NCBI GenBank assembly: GCA_963682025.1
Contig: OY821520.1
Coordinates: forward strand, 137,462,738 to 137,526,737
Direction: 5' to 3'
Length of the DNA stretch: 64,000 nt
Source of the DNA: Cordilura impudica
Taxonomy: Eukaryota > Arthropoda > Insecta > Diptera > Scathophagidae
In this document: piece by piece, positions 35,511 through 45,620 of the stretch
Layout of the letters: every line of letters starts with the position of its first letter
How positions within the stretch are numbered: the stretch's first letter is position 1
Program-made: the position numbers and the translations under genes
The notes under the pieces: model-generated
Seen by the model: only the letters and a program-made list of their open reading frames with translations
Databases searched by the model: none
Told to the model about the DNA's origin: nothing

Positions 35511-35621
35511 TTAATCGTTCTTGAAAAATATTAAAATTTTGTATTAAAAAGTGTGCTATATATTTAACAAAGTTTACAAACATATAAAAGAAATCATGAG
35601 GTATTTGAAAAAAAATAAAAT

Positions 35622-36612
35622 ATGCCTAAAAATAAAGCTCGTAGTAGTTTGGCAAATAAAAAAATAATGCTTTGTAATAAATGCGAAGATGAGATCAAAG
35701 AGGAATCCGACGATTTTATAGAGTGTGACAAGTGCGGGAAAAAATTTCATTTTCAATGCACTCAATTGAGTAAAAGAGAGCTTGAGAGTCTATGAAAAAT
35801 AAACTTTCAACTGTCATTTATGTAAAGAAGGAGATGAAGAAATAAGGAAAGAGCTAAATACAGTTACAACTGAGCTGAGAAAACTAGAGAAGTTAGAAAA
35901 ATTGGATTAGATGACTGAGTCGATAAACTTCATGTCAGCAAAGTTCGATGAAGTATTTAAAGTTATTGAAGAAAATAAGAAGAAGATAGCAGAAGTACAA
36001 AAGGAAAATAAAAAATTTAAAACTGAAATAAAAACTTTAAAAACATCTGTAAAAATACTGAATGATTATCGAGTACAAAATGATTGTGTCATAAGAGGAT
36101 TGAAAGTTGGTGCCAAAGATAATGCAATGGATGCTGTAGTTAATCTTTCTAAGGATGTTGGTGTTGATTTTGAACCGAATGCGCATATTTTCTTGGAACT
36201 AAAAAAGAATCTGAGGATGGGAAAAAAAACTGTTGTGGTTAAATTTTCTTCCAAATTTAATAAGGAACGACTGATGGCTTCTAAATCAAAACTAAAGGAA
36301 AATGAAAGTACAAGTGAGGTGTTTGTAAATGATTTTCATAGCAAGGAAACTATGAACCTTTTTTATTATGCCAAATCATTAAGAACTATTGGTTATCAAT
36401 ATATTTATGTTAGAAATGGTAGAGTCTATTGTAGAAAAAGTGATATTGCTAAACAACAGCTTATCAGAGATGAAGATGATGTTGATAATATGTTATCGGA
36501 AGCAACTACTAATAAACATTGGAAGAGAAGATCTATGATAAATAGCAGAAGAGTTGATGATGCAAATTTAAGTGATGATGGCGATGATGATGCTGCTTAC
36601 GTGTTCCCTTAA
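35622..36612 (+). pseudogene. CR1-group ORF1 with PHD finger and coiled coil, lightly damaged
   Basis: ATG at 35,622. A PHD-type zinc finger (CNKCEDEI, ECDKCGKKFHFQC, and CHLCKEG after a shift) occupies about 35,660-35,845. TGA at about 35,793 and a nearby frameshift break it. From 35,911 the frame is open for 233 codons: a Lys/Glu-rich coiled coil (EENKKKIAEVQKENKKFKTE), then a folded domain (DCVIRGLKVGAKDNAMDAVV, LRMGKKTVVVKFSSKFNKER) like the RNA-binding domain of non-LTR ORF1 proteins, and an acidic tail. A PHD finger in ORF1 is known from CR1/L2-related elements. Confidence 0.7.
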
Positions 36613-36667
36613 AAAGAAATGTATATATTTAATTTGTATAATTTTTTATAATTTTTCTATCTTTTTT

Positions 36668-39271
36668 ATGATTAAAAATCAGTATTTTCAACAATTTGCA
36701 AATTTTAAAACTTATTTTTGTAATTTGAATTTAAAATTTCTTAATATTATTAGTATAAATATCAGAAGCGTTTCGTCTGTTGATAAATTTAATAAATTTA
36801 AATCGTTGATAGCAAGCTTTCCCAAGTTACCGGATATAATAGCTCTCCAAGAAACTTGGTTTCAGAAGGACATTACACAAATTTACAAACTTTCAGGTTT
36901 TAATAATATACATTGTTGTAGAGAAGATGCTTATGGTGGTACGACTATATATATTAATAAAAACATACAATTTAGTGTTGAAGAATGCAAGAGTAGTAAT
37001 TTTGTTGAGCTTATAGTTTTGACCTTGAACAGTGTTAAAGTTGAAAGCAAACCTTTGAAGATAGTGTCATTTTATCGATCGCAGAAGTGTAGCGTAAATG
37101 ACTTTACTAATATTTTTGACAGTATTTTAAGCGAACATGCCCGGAGTCCAATAATTATTGTTGGAGATTCTAACATTGATCTCATTCAAAATCCTCATTT
37201 TATTGATTTGTTGACCGTTTTTCAAAATTATGATTGTGACAGTGCTCATAATTTAATAACAAGACCTGTCAGCAGAACGTATATTGATCATGTTTTTAGC
37301 AATGTTCCGGAAGAAATTTATGTTGATTCAGTTGAATGTAATTTATCTGATCACAATATAATTTGCTGTAAAATTAAGAAAGAAGTAATGAAAAATGAAT
37401 ATGTTGAGATTGAAAAGACACACTGTGACTATGAAAAGGCTAGTGAATACTTGCTTAATAATTTACCTGACAACTATGAATCATTTAATCCTAAGAAATC
37501 GTGGAAATATATAAATAGTACTCTTGGTCGAACAAAGAGTAACGTCATTAACCTTAAGGAATCTCAAGGGCAACCAATAATATGTGACCAAGAGAAAGTG
37601 AATTGCCCTAATAATTATTTTATTACGAGTGTGGGAAATCTTAAAAGGGAAATTGAAATTTATCCTGGTGATGGGCTCAATTCTTTACTGACTCTTTCAC
37701 AGTCACCTCATCGTTTTACACTTTGTAATGTTAATGATATTGATATGTTTGAAATAATCCAAAATTTGAAACATAACAAAAGTCCAGGCTTTGATTGTAT
37801 CTCGCCTAAATTTTTAAAAGAATGTAGTGATATTATAATCCCGATATTAAAAGATATTTTTAATAAAATCGTTAACAATTCAGTATACCCTGACATCTTA
37901 AAAGTGCACAAAATAGTTCCAATTCCGAAAGAAGTTAATGCAACAAATATAGATAAATATAGACCTATTGCTGTTCTTTCTACAATTGATAAAATTTTTG
38001 AGAAGATTCTTTATAATAAACTTCTATTCTATATGGAGGAAAATACTTTTTTATACAATTATCAATTTGGATTTCGAAGGGGTTGTAGTACTGTAGATGC
38101 TGTGTTGAATGTAGTGCAGTTCATTTGTAGTGGGCTTGATTGAGGTTCTAGTGGAGTTACTGGAATATTTTTTGATTTTACTAAAGCTTTTGATTTAGTA
38201 GATCATGAAATAATATTACAGAAATTAATGAAATATGGTGTTCAGGGACGAGAACTTTTATTGTTTAAAAATTATTTCGTTAATAGAAAACAATATGTTA
38301 ATATAAACAACACGGGCAGTTTTCTTGGTTCTGTTGATTATGGTGTACCGCGGGGTAGTGGATTGGGCCCTCTTTTGTTTTCTATATATTTAAATGATTT
38401 AAAAAATCTAAATTTAGATGGGCAACTTTTTATGTTTGCAGACGATATGTGCTTGTTTTACCCCTACAAGTACGATTTATCACTTAAAACAAGAATTGAG
38501 AGAGATGCTCCGTTGATATTTGAATTTGCGCGATTAAACCGATTAGTTCTTAACCCTGATAAAACCAAATTAATACGCTTTAGACCACATGCTTTAAGTA
38601 TAAATAGTGACTTCAACGTGCTTATTAATGGAAAAGCTGTTTATGAAACCCATTCCGTTAAGTATTTGGGAATCACATTGCAAAGTAACTTGTCATGGGA
38701 TTTCCATATAACCGATTTGAAAAGGAAAACAGCTCCAGCAATTGGAATTTTATATAAATTAAAAAATAAACTGGATGTTAAATCAAAGATGATGATATTT
38801 CAATCTTTGATTCAATCGCATTTGAATTACTTAGCAATTATATATGCCTACAATAAAAATGACATTTCACTGAAATCGCTTCAATGCATGCAATACAAAG
38901 CATTAAAAATTATTTACAAACTACCAATACTGTATTCAACTGTCACATTGTACAAAGATATAAGCAAAACAATTTTACCAATTTATGGATTGCATGAGTA
39001 TCAGGTGTTAATGTTTGTTTTTAAATGCATTAACCATATCGGTCACCAAAGCATAACATTTCCTCAACAGCAATTTAGTTTTAACACACGAAACAGAACA
39101 AATTTAAGAATTCCTCGATCTAGACTAGAAACTACCAAGCAACGCATTGCTTTCGTGGGTGCTATAAAATTCAATAATTTACATGCAGATTTGAAATCAA
39201 TTAATCGAACTTCACTATATAAATCGTCTTTTAAACAACACTTATTTAACAACTTTGAAACGCTTTTGTAA
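36668..39271 (+). pseudogene. CR1-group ORF2 (endonuclease and RT) with a single nonsense codon
   Basis: About 868 codons. Likely start ATG at 36,668, though the frame is open from 36,572 and overlaps ORF1. APE endonuclease: ISINIRSVSS, LQETWFQ, GGTTIYIN, IVGDSNIDL, SRTYIDHVF and LSDHNII, with all catalytic positions present. RT: NKSPGFDCISPKFLKE, YRPIAVLSTIDKIFEKILYN, QFGFRRGCSTVDAV, then TGA at 38,141-38,143, followed in the same frame by FFDFTKAFDLVDHEI, GVPRGSGLGPLLFSIYLNDL and FADD at 38,435-38,446 (YADD variant). The C-terminal domain runs open to 39,271. It is the least damaged coding region in the window, implying recent activity. Confidence 0.85.
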
Positions 39272-39639
39272 TTTTTTTTTGTAAAACACTTTTTATACTT
39301 ATTTTTTGTAATTTAATAATCTAATCTTTTATTTATACTTTTGACAATGAATTAATTTGCCAACTTGCCTCAATAATGCCTTATTTTAAATATTTTGTAC
39401 AAATAAAATTTTTTCTGTAGAAAAGTTTTTTCTATAGAAAATAAAAAAAAAAAAAAAAGAGGGCGTTACGTTACGAGTTTTGGATAAAAATTAAGAAGTT
39501 TGCAAAAGTAAGTTCTTGTTTAACGTAGTGGAATAGGAAAAGGCCAACCATGCTACGATAGCTCGTGCTTTCCATGACTCAATAAATTTGAAAAAACAAT
39601 GAAATATTAAATTTAACATCAACTATCATTTGTAGTTTC

Positions 39640-40010
39640 CAACTACGGGTATATTGGTGAAACAATAACTAAATTGAAGGGATTTAATTCACTTAATACC
39701 CAAGTCAAATTAATTGATAGTGCAGAAAGTAAATTTATCAATATGGAAAGAAGAAAAGCCAAACATATTTCGAAAAAAAATCCAAAACGTTTTGCAAAAC
39801 AATGAAGGATTTCAAAAAATAAAACAAATTTAAAATATTTTTTAACTGGAACCAAATGTGGGATCTAAATTAGAAAATAAATGTTCTCTAAATGAATTGG
39901 CATCCTTGAAGTATGCTCCTATAACTTCGGTTGACGTTGAAAGATAATTTTCCACATACAAAAGTTTTTTGCGTGTGAACAGACAAGTTTCACTTTTGAT
40001 AATAAAAAAA
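39640..40010 (+). pseudogene. hAT transposase C-terminal remnant
   Basis: Pieces read YIGETITKLKGFNSLNTQVK, AESKFINMERRKAKHI and NELASLKYAPITSVDVERYF followed by STYKSFLR. The last is the hAT dimerisation signature of the same lineage as the N-terminal remnant at 35,164. Frameshifts lie between pieces. It forms the downstream part of the gene split by the CR1-group element. Confidence 0.65.
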
Positions 40011-40209
40011 AGTATTTATTTGTTTATACAAAAATTTAGATTAGTTATTTAAGTTTTTAAAAGATAATATGTGTGTATAGTTGACCTTTTTTTTGTTGTT
40101 AGATAATTTTAATTTTAGTTCGGCTGGAAGTCATAAATTTTAATAAAATTAAATAAAACAGAATTGTTTTAAATTTTATTATTAATTTTTGTTTATTTAA
40201 AACCCAACA

Positions 40210-40238
40210 TTTCGATCGAAATCTTCGATCATCTTCAG
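40210..40238 (-). ncRNA. Penelope-type terminal motif, hammerhead-like core
   Basis: On the minus strand CTGAAGA, one base, a 7-bp helix (gatcgaa against ttcgatc) and GAAA, then tgttggg. Same layout as 32,096 and 52,158, located 3' of a Penelope GIY-YIG gene on the same strand. Confidence 0.55.
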
Positions 40239-40424
40239 GGGATCTATTTAATGAAATCTTATATATTAAAAGAATTTATGAATAAACTTTGCATTCAAGA
40301 TTTTTTCAATATTTTTCTTCTCTCAAACCTCTATATCTAGAGTTCTAATTAACGTAGGCTGTTGACATAGGTCTAAGAACACACACTGGATCAAGCTCCT
40401 TCTTTTGAGCTATTAACTGCTTAA

Positions 40425-40646
40425 ATTCGTTGGGTTTGAGGAACGTTATGCATGGAGAATCAACTTTACTTTTACTGTACGTTAACTTATCTTGGCATAT
40501 TTTGGCATTACTGTACGTTAACTTCTCCTGGCAAATTCGTTGGGTTTGAGGAAAGTTATGCGTGGACAATCAACTTTACTCTTACTGTACGTTAACTTCT
40601 CTTGGCATATTTTTGCATTACTGTACGTTAACTTCTCCTGACAAAT
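40425..40646. repeat. Tandem duplication, 110-bp unit, two copies
   Basis: Units at 40,425-40,534 and 40,535-40,646 (attcgttgggtttgaggaa...) differ at few positions. Each contains two ttactgtacgttaacttctc blocks. Confidence 0.85.
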
Positions 40647-40713
40647 TTTGGTATTATATTATAAAAATTAATATAATATAATATAGTGCTGTGGGGCAGC
40701 AGGGGTCCTCTAG
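40647..40713 (+). mobile_element. Helitron 3' terminus
   Basis: A short hairpin (gctg-tgggg-cagc, about 40,688-40,700) lies 9-10 bases before CTAG at 40,710-40,713, followed by T. The upstream 110-bp tandem array is probably internal. The 5' end was not found. Confidence 0.55.
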
Positions 40714-40839
40714 TATGTATAAAAACAGATAACACAATAAATACAAAATATACATATAAAAACGGATAATACATTTATCACAAAAAGTTTAATTACATAC
40801 ATTTTTAAAAAACAAATATTCCGCGATAATTTCTATTGT

Positions 40840-41220
40840 TTGTTGATGTGTAAACATCTATACGCGCAGGGGGGTAAATTTCTATTTAACAATACAATCA
40901 CAAAAACAGCGTAACGCATATCGGTGTGAGCTGAAGCAGATAACGCTGTGTGACTTATGATTGTATTGATGAAAAAATTATGATATAACATTGTTTTTTA
41001 TGCCACTTTTTTAAAAGCGTCATCTATGCATCACTTATATACGTTTATATTGGGATATTTTTAACGTTTTACAGCAAAGGGTTGTTGAATTAGCTGAAAC
41101 AGTTTTTGCTATAACTGATAAATAAATGACGCTTTCTGTTTGATTTTAAAAAATGACATAAAAAAATTTTTAATTACTAGATGTTTACACATCTTCCCTG
41201 TGATCGGACTCACATGATTT
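40840..41220 (+). repeat. Interspersed repeat family X, copy 2
   Basis: Longest copy. It opens with tgatgtgtaaacatctatac and closes with gatgtttacacatcttccct followed by gtgatcggactcacatg, so its outer parts are partly inverted (gtgtaaacatc against gatgtttacac). It shares internal blocks with 17.84 and 59.66 kb. Confidence 0.7.
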
Positions 41221-41229
41221 TTTTTATTG

Positions 41230-42235
41230 TCACTTTGTGTTTGATTTTAATCTATATTTGTCAATTGTATGTCTGTAAACTTTAGCGCATTTGTCAGTAT
41301 CAGTTTTGTAATTTAGCCTCTTCTCGGTCGGTACATTAATAATGTGTAGCATTTCTAGAGTATATCCCTTTTTGTAGTTACACTCCCCCACTAATATCTT
41401 TACACCTTCAAAGTTAGGTTTATGAACAGTCAAAGTACAGTGGGCCGCTAATGCAGTTTTTTGCGATAAAGGTTTGTCAATTTGTTTCTGATCTGACTTA
41501 TGTGATGCAAATCTAGCTTTAAGTTTAGTTTTTGTCGTGCCAGCATATACCTTTTGGCATACGTTGGATTCGTCCCCTTTACAATTTATCTTATAAACTA
41601 AGTTAGATTTGTCATTTCTTTCCAACTTTGATTTTGTTTTACTGAAGAGTTTGTCAAGGGTATTATCGGTATTAAGCGCTAGTTCATATTTTTCTTTATT
41701 ATAAATATTGGAATTTTTAAGTTTTTCGGATAGGCCTGGTATATAAGTCATGGATTTGTATATTTTTGGAGGTTTTTCTATTCGAATATTTCCTTTACTT
41801 TTCTTTTTCCACTGTCCTATGAAGTTATTAATTGTTTTTATTGGAAAGTCATTTTAAGTGAATATATTTCTTATTATGTCCATATTTCTGAGATGAAAAT
41901 CTTTGTCACTTATTTGTAAAACTCTAAGTATAAACTTTGAAGCCGTGTTAATTATAATTTTTCTAGGGTGTTTGGATTAAAAATTTATCAGTCTTCCTGA
42001 GGCAATAGGTTTCTGGTACCAATTTGATTTAAGCCGGGTTCCTTGTCTTAATATTATGCAGTCTAAGTATGGTAATTTATTGTTGTTTTCCCTTTCCATG
42101 GTAAATTGAATTTGTTTGTGAAAGTTATTTAATGTTTTTAATGTTTCTGCAATGTCATCTATTTTTATTATTGCAAATAAATCGTTTTTAAAAGATATTG
42201 TATCTTTGAATATTCCGTTTTATTTTACATAAAAT
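41230..42235 (-). pseudogene. Penelope-like RT C-terminus plus GIY-YIG endonuclease
   Basis: The RT tail reads NDLFAIIKIDDIAETLKTLN, FTMERENNNKLPYLDCIIL and SNWYQKPIASGRLINF, then a stop, then SKHPRKIIINTASKFILRVL: the classic Penelope C-terminal RT pattern (LP-LD, W-Y-KP, S-HP). The endonuclease frame 41,751-41,230 (173 codons) has NLVYKINCKG, VYAGTTKTKLKARFASHKSD and LEMLHIINVP. The usual Y-I-G is Y-A-G here; the Arg and His-containing segment is kept. In Penelope elements this domain nicks target DNA. Upstream RT motifs, including the YVDD box, are lost. Confidence 0.8.
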
Positions 42236-42367
42236 TAAAAAAAAAAATTTTTTTTATTGAAAGTTTTTAGTGCATATTTCTTACTATTTAATGCATATTT
42301 TTGATCTTTTAGTGTATATTTTAAGCGCATATTTTGGATTTTTTAGTGCATGAAAATGCCAGCCCTA

Positions 42368-42490
42368 CTAATAAGTATATGTGTAATATTACTGTACAAA
42401 ATCAAACTTCGAACACACGTAATAAAGAAACTCGAAAACACCCAAAAATGCTTCTGAAGTAACTGAGAACTAACGATTACAATTATTGGC
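42368..42490 (+). repeat. Repeat family R2, right half of interrupted copy
   Basis: tatatgtgtaatatt, gtacaaaatcaaacttcgaa and gaagtaactgagaactaacg match 21,709-21,830 and continue the left half ending at 34,629. Confidence 0.8.
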
Positions 42491-42499
42491 ATGACTGCA

Positions 42500-43650
42500 A
42501 CACAATATTGGTAGATTTTGCCATATCACATAAACCCAGTTTTTGGAACTTATCATTAGTTTTCGAAATAAAATTGGGACCAAAATTACCAGTGTATTCC
42601 ACAATACCCGAACTTACTCCAATTTGTGTATATTGTCTGGTATTAAGCTGTCATTAGTAAATATATAAGACATTGAAGTTATTTTTATACTCGTATTATT
42701 TATAACTAGTTGTGTTGTTATATGGTGTCACGATAATAGAGTGTTGGTTAAAGCTGAAAAGATGATAATAATATTGTATTATCCAATGTAAATTTGCTAC
42801 AGAAGTACCTAGTAAATTACAGATCTCATTATTTATAGCATTTTCAATCATTGGTCTTGCCTTTGGTGTATGTATTTACAAATTCTATACTATTATTTCA
42901 TTATACTTGGTACTGGATTAAAAGGTTTTAGTTACCGTTTAATTATTAGTTTTTTTTCCAAAAAACTGTGGTTTATTAAATTAATTTCTTTGAAATATAT
43001 TAAAAATTTATTTTCAACTCGTTATTAATCAAATTTATCGACACTTTATATATTTGTTTTTAAACTATTTCACAGAAATCATTGACATTGATTAGTTGTT
43101 CGTTTTACTTTGTGTTCACATTAGGAAAATATTCCATAATGACCATTATTTTTTTTTTTAGTTTTTTTAATTTTAATTTTTCTAATTATTTTCAAACGAT
43201 TTTAAATGAGAAGTAAAGTATCTTTAGCAAATAATAAACATCAACTAAAATATAAAATTTCCAAAAATGTTTGCAGCGTTTTTCTTAAACAACAGAAAAT
43301 TATATAAATACTTAAGTATTTCTTTCCATTCTATTAAGCAATAAGTACATGCATATGTTTCTCTATTGAGTTGTTGATATTATTTGTTTCTATATTTTTT
43401 TTTTCTTCATCTTAAATACAAACAGCCGTAAATAATGTGTATTTAAATTGTGTTAAAAAAAAAAAAAAAAAAAACATAAGTAGCAAAAACCATAACAACA
43501 AACGCACATATAGAGCTATGTTGTCAATTGGGACTTTTGTTTAGGTTAAATGCAGCGTTTTGTTTTTAAATTTTTGTAATATGTGCCAAATATATGGCAT
43601 ATATGCCAAATCACAATTGATTCAGGTTTTGAATTTCGATTTTTAAATGT
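42500..43650. other. AT-rich DNA without recognised features
   Basis: Contains T-runs (43,150) and a poly-A run (43,455-43,475). No coding or RNA gene is supported. Confidence 0.5.
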
Positions 43651-43654
43651 CTTC

Positions 43655-43794
43655 TTAATATATGTGACCTTCTCCGAGAAAAGGGACCTAGTGTGTCAAA
43701 AAACGGGTTGTGTCAAAAACGGTGGATTCTGGTACCTAAAAGGGTGTAATTTCACACACTAGGTGCCTTTCCTCGGAGAAAGTCACATATATTA
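43655..43794. mobile_element. Palindromic MITE, 140 bp
   Basis: Arms of about 45 bp in inverted orientation: ttaatatatgtgaccttctc then cgaga (43,655-) and its complement ending gtcacatatattaa (43,794). The acctagtgtgt / acacactaggt ends lie innermost. The centre holds a short cggg/caaaaacgg segment. Flanks are TA-rich, so a TA-type target is possible but not provable. Confidence 0.75.
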
Positions 43795-43799
43795 AAAAT

Positions 43800-44525
43800 A
43801 AAATAAAATCGTAACTCTATGTGGACTCTTAAATTTGATTTTATTTGTCTGGACTTTTTTTTTTGTAATTTCCTTGTTTTTATTACATTTTTGTATTCAA
43901 TATATCTGTGTATCTTTAAATTAACATATAATCTAAGCCAGGTGGAAATATTTAACATTTTGTTGATGTAAAACAAAATTGAAATTACTTACTGAAATTA
44001 GTCAAGGGCAATGCTTGTTTTGATATATCGCATAGTTTATAAGCTCTCGAAACATTGTATATTCTAACGCCTTTGGTCTCTTGTGAAGGGATCTTAATAG
44101 TTTTTCTACTCTTATAATAAAAAATAAAGCAGTTTTTCAGATAGATATTAATTCTTTAAGGCACAGGTTGCAAAGATTCGGCAAATCCGAATTTAGCTTG
44201 TTGTAATTGTAATTTAATAAAAGCCAAATACTTTAAAATTCAGGTAAGAGTTAAAAAATGTATTATAATACAGAAATAAACTAATATTAGAAATTAATTC
44301 CATTGTAATTTATGGGCTATGATCTCATTTAAATACATTTTATACACAAATTAAAGTACTTTTCTATTTGAATAATTAAAAAATTATATATATTTATTAT
44401 GTACAAACTAAACATTTTTCTATCAGATATAATTCCAAACGTGTTTATATTTCAAAATATTTAAAAATATGCGACAAGTTTCAAAAATAACCAATAAAAA
44501 AAAGTTAAAGAAATGCACTTAAAGG
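43800..44525. other. AT-rich DNA without supported genes
   Basis: Around 44,175-44,200, caaagattcggcaaatccgaat resembles the inverted-repeat end motif seen at 51.0 kb (Helentron-like). The rest is unassigned. Confidence 0.4.
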
Positions 44526-44529
44526 CATA

Positions 44530-44798
44530 ACATGATATTGGATATAGAAAATAAGCATAAAATAATTTTGAGTGGGATTTTTATTAATTTTTTCATCAAA
44601 ATATATTCATATTTGCGACCTGCAGTTTGACTACAAGGTTTACATGACCACACAGACGGACGGACGGATATCAACTCAAAAAGTGATTCTGATCGAATCG
44701 GTATAATTAAAGATGGGTCTAGGTCAAATATTTTTGGTTGTTACAAACAGCAGCACAAAGTCATTATACCCAAACCACATAGTGGTATAGGGTATAAA
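44530..44798 (+). mobile_element. Internally deleted Helentron / DINE-1-like copy
   Basis: The left block (ggatatagaaaataagcata) is fused directly to the right block (catcaaaatatattcatatt), with the (GGAC)n tract at about 44,656-44,669 and the normal 3' end tggtatagggtat. Confidence 0.75.
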
Positions 44799-44799
44799 C

Positions 44800-45620
44800 A
44801 TGCAAAAAATCGATGCCATATTTTCGGAAAATTAATCAAAACTGATTTTGCTACTTACTACAAACATCCATTTACATGAAAGTTATAACAAATAATCTGG
44901 AATATTTGCTGGATATAAAAATAATATTTTAAATGCGTTTTTATTCCTGTAATAATATAATTCGGTTTTTTCTATTTCATAATAAGTGGCAACATTGTTA
45001 AGAAATTGTTGAGGATAAATAAATGTTTTGTTTACAGTACTAGTTGGACGTATACGAGAATACATGCATCTGAGAGAATCTAAAAACTGTTTATTTTTAT
45101 ATTATTATTTATTTGCGAAAAATAAGCAAAACATTAAAAAACTGAAGCAGGCTTATGTGCTGTGTTTGGCTATTATAAACGTTAACACATTAAAGCAATA
45201 AAAATTATAAATATTGAAATAGAGCAATTTTTTCTTTCGAAAATATAAGAAAAATATATTGATTACACTAAACGAAATGGTTTTAGGAGCTAACAAGTTT
45301 AATGACCTGTACTGAAATTTTTTTTTTTTTTTTTAATAATAAATTCGTTTATGCTTTTTTATGTTGTCTTATTTTCTATTTAAATCTTATTAATTTAAAT
45401 AAAAACATAATAAATATACACAGTATTATCAAGTATTGTTTTTAATACACTTAATTTAACGTAAATTATCTGAATGGTGTTTATATGTTACCGATAAAAA
45501 ATTTTTACCATATAAAACCACAATCTTGTTAAAATATGGATCTTAATCTAATTCACCATACGAAAACAACTAGATTTTGAATATAATTTCATTAAATATG
45601 CTCACCACAGCAGCAAGAAA
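44800..45620. other. AT-rich DNA without recognised features
   Basis: No gene or repeat shared with the rest of the window was recognised. Confidence 0.45.

Larger units (their letters stand above)
35515..39459 (+). mobile_element. CR1-group non-LTR retrotransposon, nearly complete (about 3.9 kb)
   Basis: Carries ORF1 (35,622-36,612), ORF2 (36,668-39,271) and a 3' UTR ending in repeated ttttttctatagaaaa motifs and poly-A (39,443-39,458). It lies between the two halves of a hAT transposase, so it inserted into that gene. The left boundary is approximate; no clear target duplication was identified. Confidence 0.8.
40100..42240 (-). mobile_element. Penelope-like element fragment
   Basis: Minus strand: an RT C-terminal part (42,235 to about 41,800), a GIY-YIG endonuclease frame (41,751-41,230), then downstream sequence with a terminal hammerhead-like motif at 40,210-40,238. 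The upstream RT core is missing. Between the gene and the terminal motif lie a Helitron end (40,425-40,713) and repeat X (40,840-41,220), which look like later insertions. It sits inside the right part of the hAT element. Confidence 0.75.
34630..42367 (+). mobile_element. Second hAT element, 7.7 kb, nested with CR1-group and Penelope-like elements
   Basis: Ends TAGGGCTG (34,630-34,637) and CAGCCCTA (42,360-42,367) are perfect 8-bp inverted termini of hAT type. Flanks cttataag and ctaataag are an 8-bp duplication with one mismatch. Subterminal tgcatattt repeats occur at both ends (34,760-34,850 and 42,268-42,355). Joining the flanks rebuilds R2 repeat sequence matching 21,700-21,730. The interior keeps only N- and C-terminal transposase remnants (35,164-35,510 and 39,640-40,010), separated by a CR1-group element. 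Penelope sequence lies near the right end. Confidence 0.85.
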
